From Eggerthella sinensis (GTDB taxonomy: Bacteria; Actinomycetota; Coriobacteriia; Coriobacteriales; Eggerthellaceae), in NCBI RefSeq assembly GCF_003339815.1, contig NZ_PPTT01000022.1:1-64000 (forward strand): DNA of 64,000 nt, in the 5' to 3' direction. A program made the position numbers and the translations under genes. The notes beneath the pieces are model-generated. The model worked only from the letters and a program-made list of their open reading frames with translations, searched no databases and was not told the DNA's origin. Of the stretch, positions 57,575-64,000 are shown piece after piece. Position 1 is the first letter of the stretch, and each line of letters opens with the position of its first letter.

Positions 57575-59002
57575 ATGGAGCATGAAGGACTTACCAAGAA
57601 AATCGACGCGTATCTCGAGGAAAACTGGGAGACGATGGTCAACGACATCACGACGCTCGTTCGCATTCCCAGCTTCGAAGAACTCGACAAGGCCGCCGAG
57701 GGCGCCCCGTTCGGCCCCGGCCCGAAGGAAGCGCTCACCGCAGCGCTCAAACTGGCTGCCGACATGGGCTTCCAGACGCACGACGCCGAGGGTTACATCG
57801 GATTCGCCGACTTCCCCGGCACGAGTGAGACGCAGCTCGGCATCATCGGCCATATGGACGTCGTGCCCGCCGGCCCCGGTTGGAACTTCGAGCCGTACGC
57901 GGTCACGCGCAAGGACGGCTACCTCGTCGGTCGCGGCACGCTTGACGACAAGGGTCCGAGCGTTGTCGCGCTGCACGCCATGAAGTTCTGGAAGGACCTG
58001 CAGGATGAGGGCGCGGTGTCGCAATTCCCGTACACCATCCGCTTCCTGTTCGGCGCGAACGAGGAATCCGGTATGGCCGACGTGCAGTACTACCACAAGC
58101 ACTACGAGGACCCCGCGTTCCTGTTCACGCCCGATGCGGAATTCCCCGTGTGCTACGGCGAAAAGGGCGGCTACGACGGCGTCATCACCAGCAAGCCCAT
58201 CCAGGAATGCGCCCGCGTCATCGCCGAGTTCGAGGGCGGCGCGGCCACGAACGCGGTGCCCGGCATCGCCCATGCAGTGGTGAAGGCCGAGGCCAGCGAA
58301 CTGCCGGCCGCAGATCGCATCACCATCACCGAGGCTGGCGCGGGCCTTGCGCGCATCGAGGCCGCGGGCAAGGGCGCGCACGCCTCCACGCCGGACGAGG
58401 GCGTCAACGCCATCGGGCTCATCGTGGACTATCTGTTGGCGAACGGCCTGTGCGGCGCCGACGAGCGCGCGTTCCTCGAGCTCGACCAGAAGCTGCTCAA
58501 CCACACCGACGGCAGTGGCATCGGCATCAAGAGCTCCGACGAGTACTTCGGCGCGCTCACCGTCATCGGCGGCACCATCAAGCTGGAAGGCGACCGCTTC
58601 GTGCAGACGCTCGACAGCCGTTTCCCCACATCCATCACGGCCGACGAGATCAGCGAGCGCCTGCGCCAGCTCACCGACGAAATCGGCGGTTCCTTCGAGA
58701 ACACGCTGCTCATGGAGCCCTTCCTGGTGAAGCCGGACACCCCGGTGATCCAGGCGCTGCTGAACGCGTACAACGAGGCCACCGGCGAGGACGCCAAGCC
58801 GTTCACCATGGGCGGCGGCACGTACGCGCGCGAGTTCAAGAGCGGCGCCAGCTTCGGCCCCGAGAAGCCGTGGATCAAGGACCCCGAATGGGTGGGCATG
58901 ATGCACGGCCCCGACGAGGGCGTGAGCGAAGACCTGCTCAAGCAGTCCTTCAAGATCTACGCGCTCACGTTGGACAAGCTCATGCAGCTCGACCTGCAGT
59001 AA
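57575..59002 (+). CDS. pepV: M20 dipeptidase, PepV-like
   Basis: This 475-residue zinc aminopeptidase-type protein has the M20 motifs IIGHMDVVPAGPGWNFEPY, GRGTLDDKGPSVVALHAMKF, LFGANEESGMADV and FTPDAEFP. A dimer/lid domain and a C-terminal GGGTYAREF motif follow. PepV-type enzymes split dipeptides in the cytoplasm as the last step of peptide use. GGGAGGCATC precedes the ATG. It ends at a terminator before the phosphatase gene. Confidence 0.92.
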   Translation: MEHEGLTKKIDAYLEENWETMVNDITTLVRIPSFEELDKAAEGAPFGPGPKEALTAALKLAADMGFQTHDAEGYIGFADFPGTSETQLGIIGHMDVVPAGPGWNFEPYAVTRKDGYLVGRGTLDDKGPSVVALHAMKFWKDLQDEGAVSQFPYTIRFLFGANEESGMADVQYYHKHYEDPAFLFTPDAEFPVCYGEKGGYDGVITSKPIQECARVIAEFEGGAATNAVPGIAHAVVKAEASELPAADRITITEAGAGLARIEAAGKGAHASTPDEGVNAIGLIVDYLLANGLCGADERAFLELDQKLLNHTDGSGIGIKSSDEYFGALTVIGGTIKLEGDRFVQTLDSRFPTSITADEISERLRQLTDEIGGSFENTLLMEPFLVKPDTPVIQALLNAYNEATGEDAKPFTMGGGTYAREFKSGASFGPEKPWIKDPEWVGMMHGPDEGVSEDLLKQSFKIYALTLDKLMQLDLQ

Positions 59003-59017
59003 CGAACGATTCCGACT

Positions 59018-59056
59018 GCGCCCCAGCAGCTTCGCGCGGCTGGGGCGCTTCTGTTT
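59018..59056 (+). terminator. Intrinsic terminator after dipeptidase
   Basis: GCGCCCCAGC/GCTGGGGCGC (59018-59027, 59039-59048) with an 11-base loop is followed by TTCTGTTTT. It ends 16 bases before the phosphatase ATG and overlaps its leader. Confidence 0.85.
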
Positions 59057-59071
59057 TGAAAGGTGGTTCCC

Positions 59072-59959
59072 ATGCCCGAACTCGATACCGTACCAACCGA
59101 CTTTGCGCCCGCCATCGGCATCGCCCCTGCCGAAGGCCTCGAGAACGAGGTGGGCGGCCGCATCGTGCTCGAGGGCCTGCCGAACACGCGCGATGTGGGC
59201 GGCCTGCCCACCGCCGACGGGCGCTTCGTGAAGCACGCGCGCCTGCTGCGCTCCGGCGCGCTCGACCACGCCACCACGCGCGACCTCGAGGTGCTGCTCG
59301 ACGACTACCACGTGCGCACGGTTATCGACCTGCGCACCGCCGAGGAGCGCAAAGAGCATCCCGACCCGGAAGACGGCCTGATGGGCGTGCGATTCGTGGA
59401 CGCCCCGGTGCTCAGCACGGCCGCGTTCGGCGTGACGCGCGAAGGCGGCATGATGCAGGCGCTCAAGGCCCTGCGCACGCTGCAGAAGGACCCGGCCAGC
59501 ATCATGGCGGAGGTGTACGAGCGCATGATGCTCGACGAGAAGAGCCAGCAGGGGTTCGCGCAGTTCTTCGACGACGTGCTTGCCACCGACGAGGGCTCCG
59601 TGCTGTGGCACTGCACTATCGGCAAGGATCGTGCCGGCTTGGCGGCCGCGCTGCTGTTGTACGTGCTGGGCGTCGAGCGCGAGGCCATCGAACAGGACTA
59701 CCTGGCCACGAACAACTACGTGCAATCCGAGACGCAGAACATCATGGACGCCCTGTCGTCCTTCGGCCTCGGCGACAAGCTGGACAAGAGCATCCACGTG
59801 ATCAACTCCGCCGACCCGCGCTTCCTGAAGTCCGCGCTCGACGCTGTGGAGCAGCACTACGGCAGCGTGGACGCGTTCGTGCGCGATCAGCTCAACGTCA
59901 CCGACGAGAAGCGCGACGCCCTTCGCGCGCGCTACCTGACGGACAACCCGCAAGGGTAA
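59072..59959 (+). CDS. Tyrosine-protein phosphatase, Y_phosphatase3/LipA-like family
   Basis: This 295-residue protein has ILEGLPNTRDVGGLPT at the N-terminus, LLRSGALDHAT, VIDLRTAEERKEHPDP and the phosphatase loop WHCTIGKDRAGLAA. Cys181 and Arg187 form the C-x5-R active site. The usual Thr/Ser after the arginine is Ala-Gly. The family removes phosphate from tyrosine or phosphoinositides and several members are secreted. No signal peptide is seen here. GAAAGG precedes the ATG. Its substrate could include targets of the membrane kinase at 20287, but nothing in the sequence shows this. Confidence 0.9.
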   Translation: MPELDTVPTDFAPAIGIAPAEGLENEVGGRIVLEGLPNTRDVGGLPTADGRFVKHARLLRSGALDHATTRDLEVLLDDYHVRTVIDLRTAEERKEHPDPEDGLMGVRFVDAPVLSTAAFGVTREGGMMQALKALRTLQKDPASIMAEVYERMMLDEKSQQGFAQFFDDVLATDEGSVLWHCTIGKDRAGLAAALLLYVLGVEREAIEQDYLATNNYVQSETQNIMDALSSFGLGDKLDKSIHVINSADPRFLKSALDAVEQHYGSVDAFVRDQLNVTDEKRDALRARYLTDNPQG

Positions 59960-60069
59960 CGGCGGCGGGGTGGCGGCGCGTTTGCGGCGGCTGAGCGGCG
60001 GTCGGCGGTTTTTCGTCGCCGGGTTGATCCTATCTTCCGGCTTTTGCGCGGTTTCGGCGTTCCTTGATT

Positions 60070-60075
60070 TATAAT
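60070..60075 (+). promoter_or_regulatory. -10 element for the LytTR regulator gene
   Basis: A consensus TATAAT lies 44 bases before the GTG start at 60119. No strong -35 is seen. Confidence 0.5.
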
Positions 60076-60118
60076 GAGTGCACGATAGAGGCAAAAGTAC
60101 GGAAGGTAGGAGGCTTAG

Positions 60119-60832
60119 GTGTTGAAAGCGATGATCGTCGATGACGAGGCTCCTGCGCGTTCAGAGCTGAAGTTCCTGCTTGACGAACTGGGGCAGACCG
60201 AGGTTGTCGCCGAAGCTGCCAGCGTGCGCGAAGCCATCGAGAAGCTCAAAGAGTATCCGTGCGACGTGATGTTCCTCGACGTCAACATGCCCGAAGCAAC
60301 GGGCTTGCAGTTGGCCGAGGCGTTGCAGCACCTCAAGTTCCCGCCCGCGGTGGTGTTCGTGACGGCGTACAGCGAGTTCGCGCTTGACGCGTTCAAGGTG
60401 AACGCTATCGACTACCTGGTGAAGCCGGTCGAAACCGAGCGCTTGTCGCAGGCCATCTCGCGCGTGCGCGAGCATGTGTCGCTGCACGTGCAGGCGCAGA
60501 AGTCCGAGCGCATCCCCGTCGAAAAGGGCGGCAAGAAAATCCTCATCGGCATCGACAAGATCCGCTTCGTCATGGCGCGCGACGATTACGCGTACCTGCA
60601 GACGGACACGGACCGCTACTTCTCCACGGTGAGCCTCGCTCAGCTGGAAAAGCGCCTCGACGGTCACGGGTTCTTCCGCGTGCACCGCGGCTACCTGGTG
60701 AACCTGTCGATGGTGGAGGAGATCGAATCGGTGTCGGGCGGCACGCTGCTGCTCACCCTCAACGCCGTGGACGAGAAGATCCCCGTCTCCCGCCGCCGCG
60801 TCTCCGCCCTGAAGAAGGCGCTGGGGCTGTAG
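60119..60832 (+). CDS. LytTR-family response regulator
   Basis: This 237-residue protein has an N-terminal receiver (VDDEAPARSEL, phosphorylatable Asp54 in VMFLDVNMPEATG, Lys in YLVKPVE) and a C-terminal LytTR DNA-binding domain. The latter includes IRFVMARDDYAYLQT, FRVHRGYLVNLSMVEEIE and IPVSRRRVSALKKAL. No sensor kinase gene adjoins it, so it is an orphan; the receiver-only hybrid kinases elsewhere in the window are conceivable partners. AGGAGG ends 5 bases before the GTG; a TTG at 60122 is an alternative start. Confidence 0.92.
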   Translation: MLKAMIVDDEAPARSELKFLLDELGQTEVVAEAASVREAIEKLKEYPCDVMFLDVNMPEATGLQLAEALQHLKFPPAVVFVTAYSEFALDAFKVNAIDYLVKPVETERLSQAISRVREHVSLHVQAQKSERIPVEKGGKKILIGIDKIRFVMARDDYAYLQTDTDRYFSTVSLAQLEKRLDGHGFFRVHRGYLVNLSMVEEIESVSGGTLLLTLNAVDEKIPVSRRRVSALKKALGL

Positions 60833-60843
60833 CGAACCTGCAA

Positions 60844-60865
60844 GAATGTTTCACGTGAAACATTC
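60844..60865. other. parS centromere site (ParB-binding)
   Basis: A perfect 22-bp palindrome has the parS core TGTTTCACGTGAAACA at 60847-60862. Its outer four bases match the copy at 46820-46839. It lies between the LytTR and rubrerythrin genes, about 14 kb from the first site. Confidence 0.95.
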
Positions 60866-60884
60866 GTTCTATAGCACGAAGCAA

Positions 60885-60916
60885 ACGGGCCCGGAAGCAG
60901 CTGCTTCCGGGCCCGT
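60885..60916 (-). terminator. Perfect 32-bp palindrome, terminator-like
   Basis: 60885-60900 and 60901-60916 are exact complements forming a very stable hairpin just past the rubrerythrin stop. The T run is short (TTTGC) on the reverse strand. It may stop both convergent transcripts. Confidence 0.75.
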
Positions 60917-60939
60917 CTCGTGTGCGGTGTGCAAACGTT

Positions 60940-61731
60940 CTAGTAGGCCGTGAAGGAGGACTTGGGGGCCAGGCAGATGGGGCAGGCGACGAAGTTCTCG
61001 CCCTTGTGGATGTAGCCGCAGATGGGGCACAGGTAGTACTTGCCGTCGAACGGGGTGTCGATGGTGGTGTAGGCGTCCAGGTACATCTTCGCGTGGTACG
61101 CCTCGGCAAGCTTGGCGCGCGTAAACACCTGCACGGCCTTGTTGTTGCCCTCTTCCTGCGCCTTCTTGATGAAGGCCGGATACATGTCGGACGTCTCGTA
61201 AATCTCGCCGTTTGCGCCGGTGATCAGGTTGAGATCGCTCGCCTCGCCCTCGATGGTGGGAGGCTCGGGCTTCTCGGTGGCAGGGTCGATTTCCTTGGCC
61301 AGGTCGTACTCGAGGCCGATGTGGATCTTCTCGGCGTCGGACGTGCACTGGAACAGGCGGGCCAGAACGTCGAAGCCTTCCTTCTCGGCAACCTTGGCGA
61401 ACGCCTCGTACTTCGTGGTGGCGCCCGTCTCGCCCGTGATGGCGGTCATGAGGTTCTCGTAGGTAGTGCCGACGGTGGTCTTGCTCTCGGTCACCACATT
61501 GAAGTTGCTGGCGGTGCTTGCGTCGGGCATGGCCTGCGGGTCGAGCACCTCGGCAACGTACTCGCTGTTCGCGGTGGCCCCGGCGTCGGTCTTGGCAGCG
61601 TCAGCGGCAGGCTCGGCCTTGGCTTCGGGCTTCGCTTCGCTGGCACAGGCGGCCAGAATGCCCATCGTCGAGATCGACATAGCGCTGACGGCAGCACCTT
61701 TCAGCAGATTCCTCCGTGTGATATCGGACAT
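60940..61731 (-). CDS. Tat-exported rubrerythrin-like lipoprotein
   Basis: This 263-residue protein has a Tat signal (ITRRNLLKGA) and lipobox (LAAC), an Ala/Lys/Glu-rich linker and a ferritin-like diiron domain. The domain has GETGATTKYEAFAKVAEKEG, DAEKIH and AEAYHAKMY. A C-terminal rubredoxin-like ribbon (CPICGYIHKGE, CPICLAPKSSF) follows. Classical rubrerythrins are cytoplasmic peroxidases of anaerobes; this one appears to act outside the membrane, lipid-anchored. GGGAGGA precedes the ATG at 61731. The promoter is TTGATT-N17-TATAGT on the reverse strand. Confidence 0.92.
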   Translation of the reverse strand: MSDITRRNLLKGAAVSAMSISTMGILAACASEAKPEAKAEPAADAAKTDAGATANSEYVAEVLDPQAMPDASTASNFNVVTESKTTVGTTYENLMTAITGETGATTKYEAFAKVAEKEGFDVLARLFQCTSDAEKIHIGLEYDLAKEIDPATEKPEPPTIEGEASDLNLITGANGEIYETSDMYPAFIKKAQEEGNNKAVQVFTRAKLAEAYHAKMYLDAYTTIDTPFDGKYYLCPICGYIHKGENFVACPICLAPKSSFTAY

Positions 61732-61786
61732 GGTTCCTCCCTCGTCTCCCTGACGGGCCTCCTCTTTGTACCCGTCGATAAACGAT

Positions 61787-61815
61787 ACTATATCCCAATA
61801 AGTAATAAGAATCAA
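61787..61815 (-). promoter_or_regulatory. Promoter of the exported rubrerythrin gene
   Basis: On the reverse strand TTGATT (61815-61810), a 17-base spacer and TATAGT (61792-61787) form a near-consensus promoter. An AT-rich stretch around the -35 (61796-61818) shares an ATCAAT element with the katA upstream box, hinting at a common peroxide or iron regulator. Confidence 0.65.
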
Positions 61816-61958
61816 TAGTGAACTGCAACAAGTTTGGTTATAGTTCGCGACGAGCCGCGCACACGTTTCATCCACAATTCCATCACGGCCCTAAAGGGAG
61901 TGGGCACGTTTCGTCACCGTTTGCTAGAATGGAGGGAATTACGCTGAAAGAAGGTTGT

Positions 61959-63677
61959 ATGCTATCCGGTGATGTAGAAAAACTCTACCCTTCCGCGAAA
62001 ACCCTCGTGAAGGACTGCGTTGCCAGCCGCATCCACGACAAGGATGCGAGCCTGTACTGCTTTTCCGACGAAGCGCGTGCATGCTCCGAAAACTACATGG
62101 GGTGGACGGACCTTGCCAGCAATCCGCCGTATTCCCTGCGTGACATCCAAGATTTCGCCGATTCGATCATCGCCCAAGGGCTGAAGACGGTCGTGCTCAT
62201 CGGTCAGGGCGGCTCGACGCAGGCGCCCATGACCATCACCAAATACAACAAGCCCGACTCCTCGAAGATCACGTTCAAAACCCTCGACTCCGACTCGCCG
62301 GTGCGCGTTCGCGCCATCCTGGCCGAGGCGAAGCCGGAAACCACGCTGTTCGTGATCTCGTCGAAGAGCGGCGGCACCATCGAGCCGCGCCTCGCCCTGC
62401 GCGCCGTGCGCGACGCCGTGGCCGACCGCATCAGCGAAGAGGAGCTCGTGCAGCACCTCGTGGCCATCACCGATCCCGGCTCCATGCTCGAGCGCCAGGC
62501 GCGCGAGGAGGGGTGGGCCGCGGTGTTCTCCGGCGAACCCACGGTGGGCGGCCGCTTCTCGGCCCTTTCCGTGTTCGGCCTGCTGCCGGCGGCGCTTGTG
62601 GGCATCGATCTGGAGGAATTCATGGCGCACGCCATTGACGCCGAGCGTCAGTGCAGCGAAGACGCCATCGACAATCCGGCCATCGGCCTGGCGTCGTTCC
62701 TCTACGACAACTACCTGCAGGGCCGCAACAAGTTCACGTTCCTCACGCCGAAGCGCGGCCGCGTGCTCGGCCTGTGGATCGAGCAGCTGGTGGCCGAGAG
62801 CCTGGGCAAAGATGGTCAGGGCATTCTGCCGAACATCGAGATCGACTCGCTGCTGCTCACGAAGGACCCGGGCGACCGCAGCGTCATCATGTACCTCACG
62901 CGCACCGACCTGTGGGACGAGCGCCGCAACTTCGAGATGAGCCTGTCCTACATCGACCCCGCCATCCCGCGCGCCAACTACAAGATCGACACGGTGGAAG
63001 AGCTTGCCGAACACTTCGTGATGTGGGAATACGCCATCGCCATGTGCGGCTACCTCATGAAGATCTGCCCCTTCGACCAGCCCGACGTGGCGTCCGCGAA
63101 GGCCGTGGTGCTCGACATCCTCAAGGAGGGTCAGCCCGAGCCCGACTTCGTGCAGGACTTCATCGACGACGTGCACATGGGCGAGGTGGAAGTGCGCCTC
63201 TCGCCGTGCTTCAAGGATTGCAACGACGTGCGCAGCGCGCTGCGTGCGCTGCTGACCAGCATCCAACCGGGCGATTTCTTCGCGCTCAACGCGTTCTTGC
63301 CGTTCACCGGCGAGGGCCGTCGCGAAGCGCTCGAGACCATCCGCCACGGCGTGGCCGAAAAGCGCGGCGTGGTATCCTGCCTCGAAGTGGGCCCGCGGTA
63401 CCTGCATTCCACGGGGCAGCTGCACAAAGGCGGCCCGAACTGCGGCGTGTTCCTCATCTTGTCGGCCGACGAGCTGAAGGACATCCCGCTGAAGCAGGAA
63501 GCCGAGAGCCTGGGCTCGCTGGCGAAGGCGCAGGCGTCGGGCGACCTCGTGACGCTGGCCGATCGCGGACGGCGCGTGGTGCATCTGCACCTGCCCGACA
63601 ACTCGGGCGTCACGCTGCGCCAGCTGGCCGAAGTGATTTCCGGCATCCTCGAAACGCTGGAATCTCCGTCGGCGTAA
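61959..63677 (+). CDS. pgi: Glucose-6-phosphate isomerase
   Basis: This 572-residue protein has sugar-isomerase (SIS) folds typical of phosphoglucose isomerase. VLIGQGGSTQAPMTI and VISSKSGGTIEPRLALRAV bind the sugar phosphate. LTPKRGRVLGLWIEQLVAESLGKDGQGILPN carries the PGI signature region, and the C-terminal part has STGQLHKGGPNCGVFL. It would interconvert glucose-6-P and fructose-6-P. The form resembles the PGI part of transaldolase-PGI fusions more than the E. coli enzyme. AAGAAGG precedes ATG 61959; an earlier in-frame ATG (61929) overlaps a -10-like TAGAAT. Confidence 0.88.
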   Translation: MLSGDVEKLYPSAKTLVKDCVASRIHDKDASLYCFSDEARACSENYMGWTDLASNPPYSLRDIQDFADSIIAQGLKTVVLIGQGGSTQAPMTITKYNKPDSSKITFKTLDSDSPVRVRAILAEAKPETTLFVISSKSGGTIEPRLALRAVRDAVADRISEEELVQHLVAITDPGSMLERQAREEGWAAVFSGEPTVGGRFSALSVFGLLPAALVGIDLEEFMAHAIDAERQCSEDAIDNPAIGLASFLYDNYLQGRNKFTFLTPKRGRVLGLWIEQLVAESLGKDGQGILPNIEIDSLLLTKDPGDRSVIMYLTRTDLWDERRNFEMSLSYIDPAIPRANYKIDTVEELAEHFVMWEYAIAMCGYLMKICPFDQPDVASAKAVVLDILKEGQPEPDFVQDFIDDVHMGEVEVRLSPCFKDCNDVRSALRALLTSIQPGDFFALNAFLPFTGEGRREALETIRHGVAEKRGVVSCLEVGPRYLHSTGQLHKGGPNCGVFLILSADELKDIPLKQEAESLGSLAKAQASGDLVTLADRGRRVVHLHLPDNSGVTLRQLAEVISGILETLESPSA

Positions 63678-63708
63678 GCAGGCTGGCGACGGAGCGACAT
63701 GTACACAC

Positions 63709-63734
63709 CGAGGGCGGCCATTGTGCCGCCCTCG
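63709..63734. other. Intergenic hairpin between pgi and hypF
   Basis: CGAGGGCGGC/GCCGCCCTCG (63709-63718, 63725-63734) forms a 10-bp stem with a 6-base loop and no T run. It may be a weak terminator or a leader structure of hypF. Confidence 0.6.
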
Positions 63735-63754
63735 TAGATTACGGAGGCGTGCTC

Positions 63755-64000
63755 ATGAAAGAAGCGCTCGATATTCAGGTCAAGGGCATCGTGCAGGGCG
63801 TCGGGTTTCGCCCGTTCGTCTATCGGCTGGCGAAGAAGTACCTGATCGACGGCTGGGTGCTGAACGCCACCGACGGCGTGTTCATCCATGCGGAAGGGGA
63901 GACGAAGCTGCTTGACGAGTTCGTCATCGAACTTTCCGAGAACCCTCCGGCGGCCTCGCGCGTCGAGGAGGTGACGCTGAAAGAAGTGCCGCTCGAGGAC
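63755..64000 (+). CDS. hypF: HypF carbamoyltransferase, N-terminal acylphosphatase part (partial)
   Basis: The first 82 codons encode an acylphosphatase domain: IQVKGIVQGVGFRPFVYRLAKKY with the catalytic Arg, then GWVLNATDGVFIHAEGE with the catalytic Asn. The VGFRPFV form is typical of HypF rather than free acylphosphatase. HypF makes the cyanide ligand of [NiFe] hydrogenases from carbamoyl phosphate, so the organism probably has a [NiFe] hydrogenase. The gene runs off the right edge. ACGGAGG precedes the ATG. Confidence 0.88.
   Translation, partial: MKEALDIQVKGIVQGVGFRPFVYRLAKKYLIDGWVLNATDGVFIHAEGETKLLDEFVIELSENPPAASRVEEVTLKEVPLED

Noticed and set aside
57569-60094. An 841-codon minus-strand open frame opposite the dipeptidase and phosphatase
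   Set aside because: It spans two real plus-strand genes and the terminator between them, and has no recognisable domain.
1-64000. Insertion sequences, prophage genes or integrases
   Set aside because: No transposase, integrase, capsid or terminal inverted repeat pattern was seen, despite the compositional differences near the tRNA gene.

Overview
The window is a high-GC chromosome segment of an anaerobic actinobacterium of the class Coriobacteriia, most likely family Eggerthellaceae (Eggerthella or a close relative). This rests on the style of gene content. There are three large membrane-embedded LuxR-type regulators, each beside a Tat-exported flavin reductase of the fumarate/urocanate reductase type. 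There is also a DMSO-reductase-family molybdoenzyme cluster, five Tat signals in total, actinobacterial leaderless promoters and actinobacterial codon bias. The species cannot be fixed from the sequence alone. Two perfect parS centromere palindromes (46820-46839 and 60844-60865) suggest the segment lies in the origin-proximal part of the chromosome.

Layout. 1-7.4 kb: a less GC-biased respiratory block. It holds an NrfD-like anchor, a YtrA-type GntR regulator and an SPFH protein, then a molybdopterin oxidoreductase with its four-cluster ferredoxin subunit, a TorD-like chaperone and a YedZ-like haem membrane protein. Near-identical palindromic operators precede both transcription units. The block ends at tRNA-Leu(CAG). 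7.7-10.2 kb: MarR regulator plus Na+/H+ antiporter. 10.2-14.1 kb: LuxR regulator, orphan lipoprotein, flavin reductase. 14.2-19.5 kb: a solute-binding lipoprotein without a transporter, followed by a 1329-residue hybrid kinase ending in an HD-GYP domain. 19.6-22.4 kb: YigZ-family protein, Hanks-type kinase, and a candidate type I toxin-antitoxin locus. 22.8-30.8 kb: flavin reductase divergent from LuxR, acetamidase, amino-acid permease, quinone oxidoreductase, metallophosphoesterase. 30.8-35.1 kb: pyridoxal kinase, a small acidic membrane protein and a second hybrid kinase.

35.2-46.7 kb is mostly housekeeping and envelope functions: SerS, a membrane protein, a small protein resembling the cyanophycin synthetase N-terminus, a PLP aminotransferase, a D-Ala-D-Ala-ligase-family protein, a TPM/PspA/YtxH/PRC-barrel/DedA-type series, a TM2 protein and a class I aldolase. 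46.8-50.6 kb: the third flavin reductase/LuxR pair, next to parS. 50.7-57.3 kb: catalase with a Fur/PerR-like box, a small membrane protein, a sortase-anchored M6 metalloprotease divergent from a lipoprotein serpin whose reactive loop reads Met-Ser at P1-P1', then tRNA-Leu(CAA). 57.5-64 kb: M20 dipeptidase, tyrosine phosphatase, LytTR regulator, second parS, exported rubrerythrin, glucose-6-phosphate isomerase, and the start of hypF, which runs off the right edge.

Taken together, the cell uses many alternative exported reductases, each sensed by its own membrane regulator, plus oxygen and peroxide defence. It also has surface proteins (protease and serpin) that fit life against a host mucosa. 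All homology statements are from reading motifs by eye; no database search was run. Coordinates of short sites are counted by hand.
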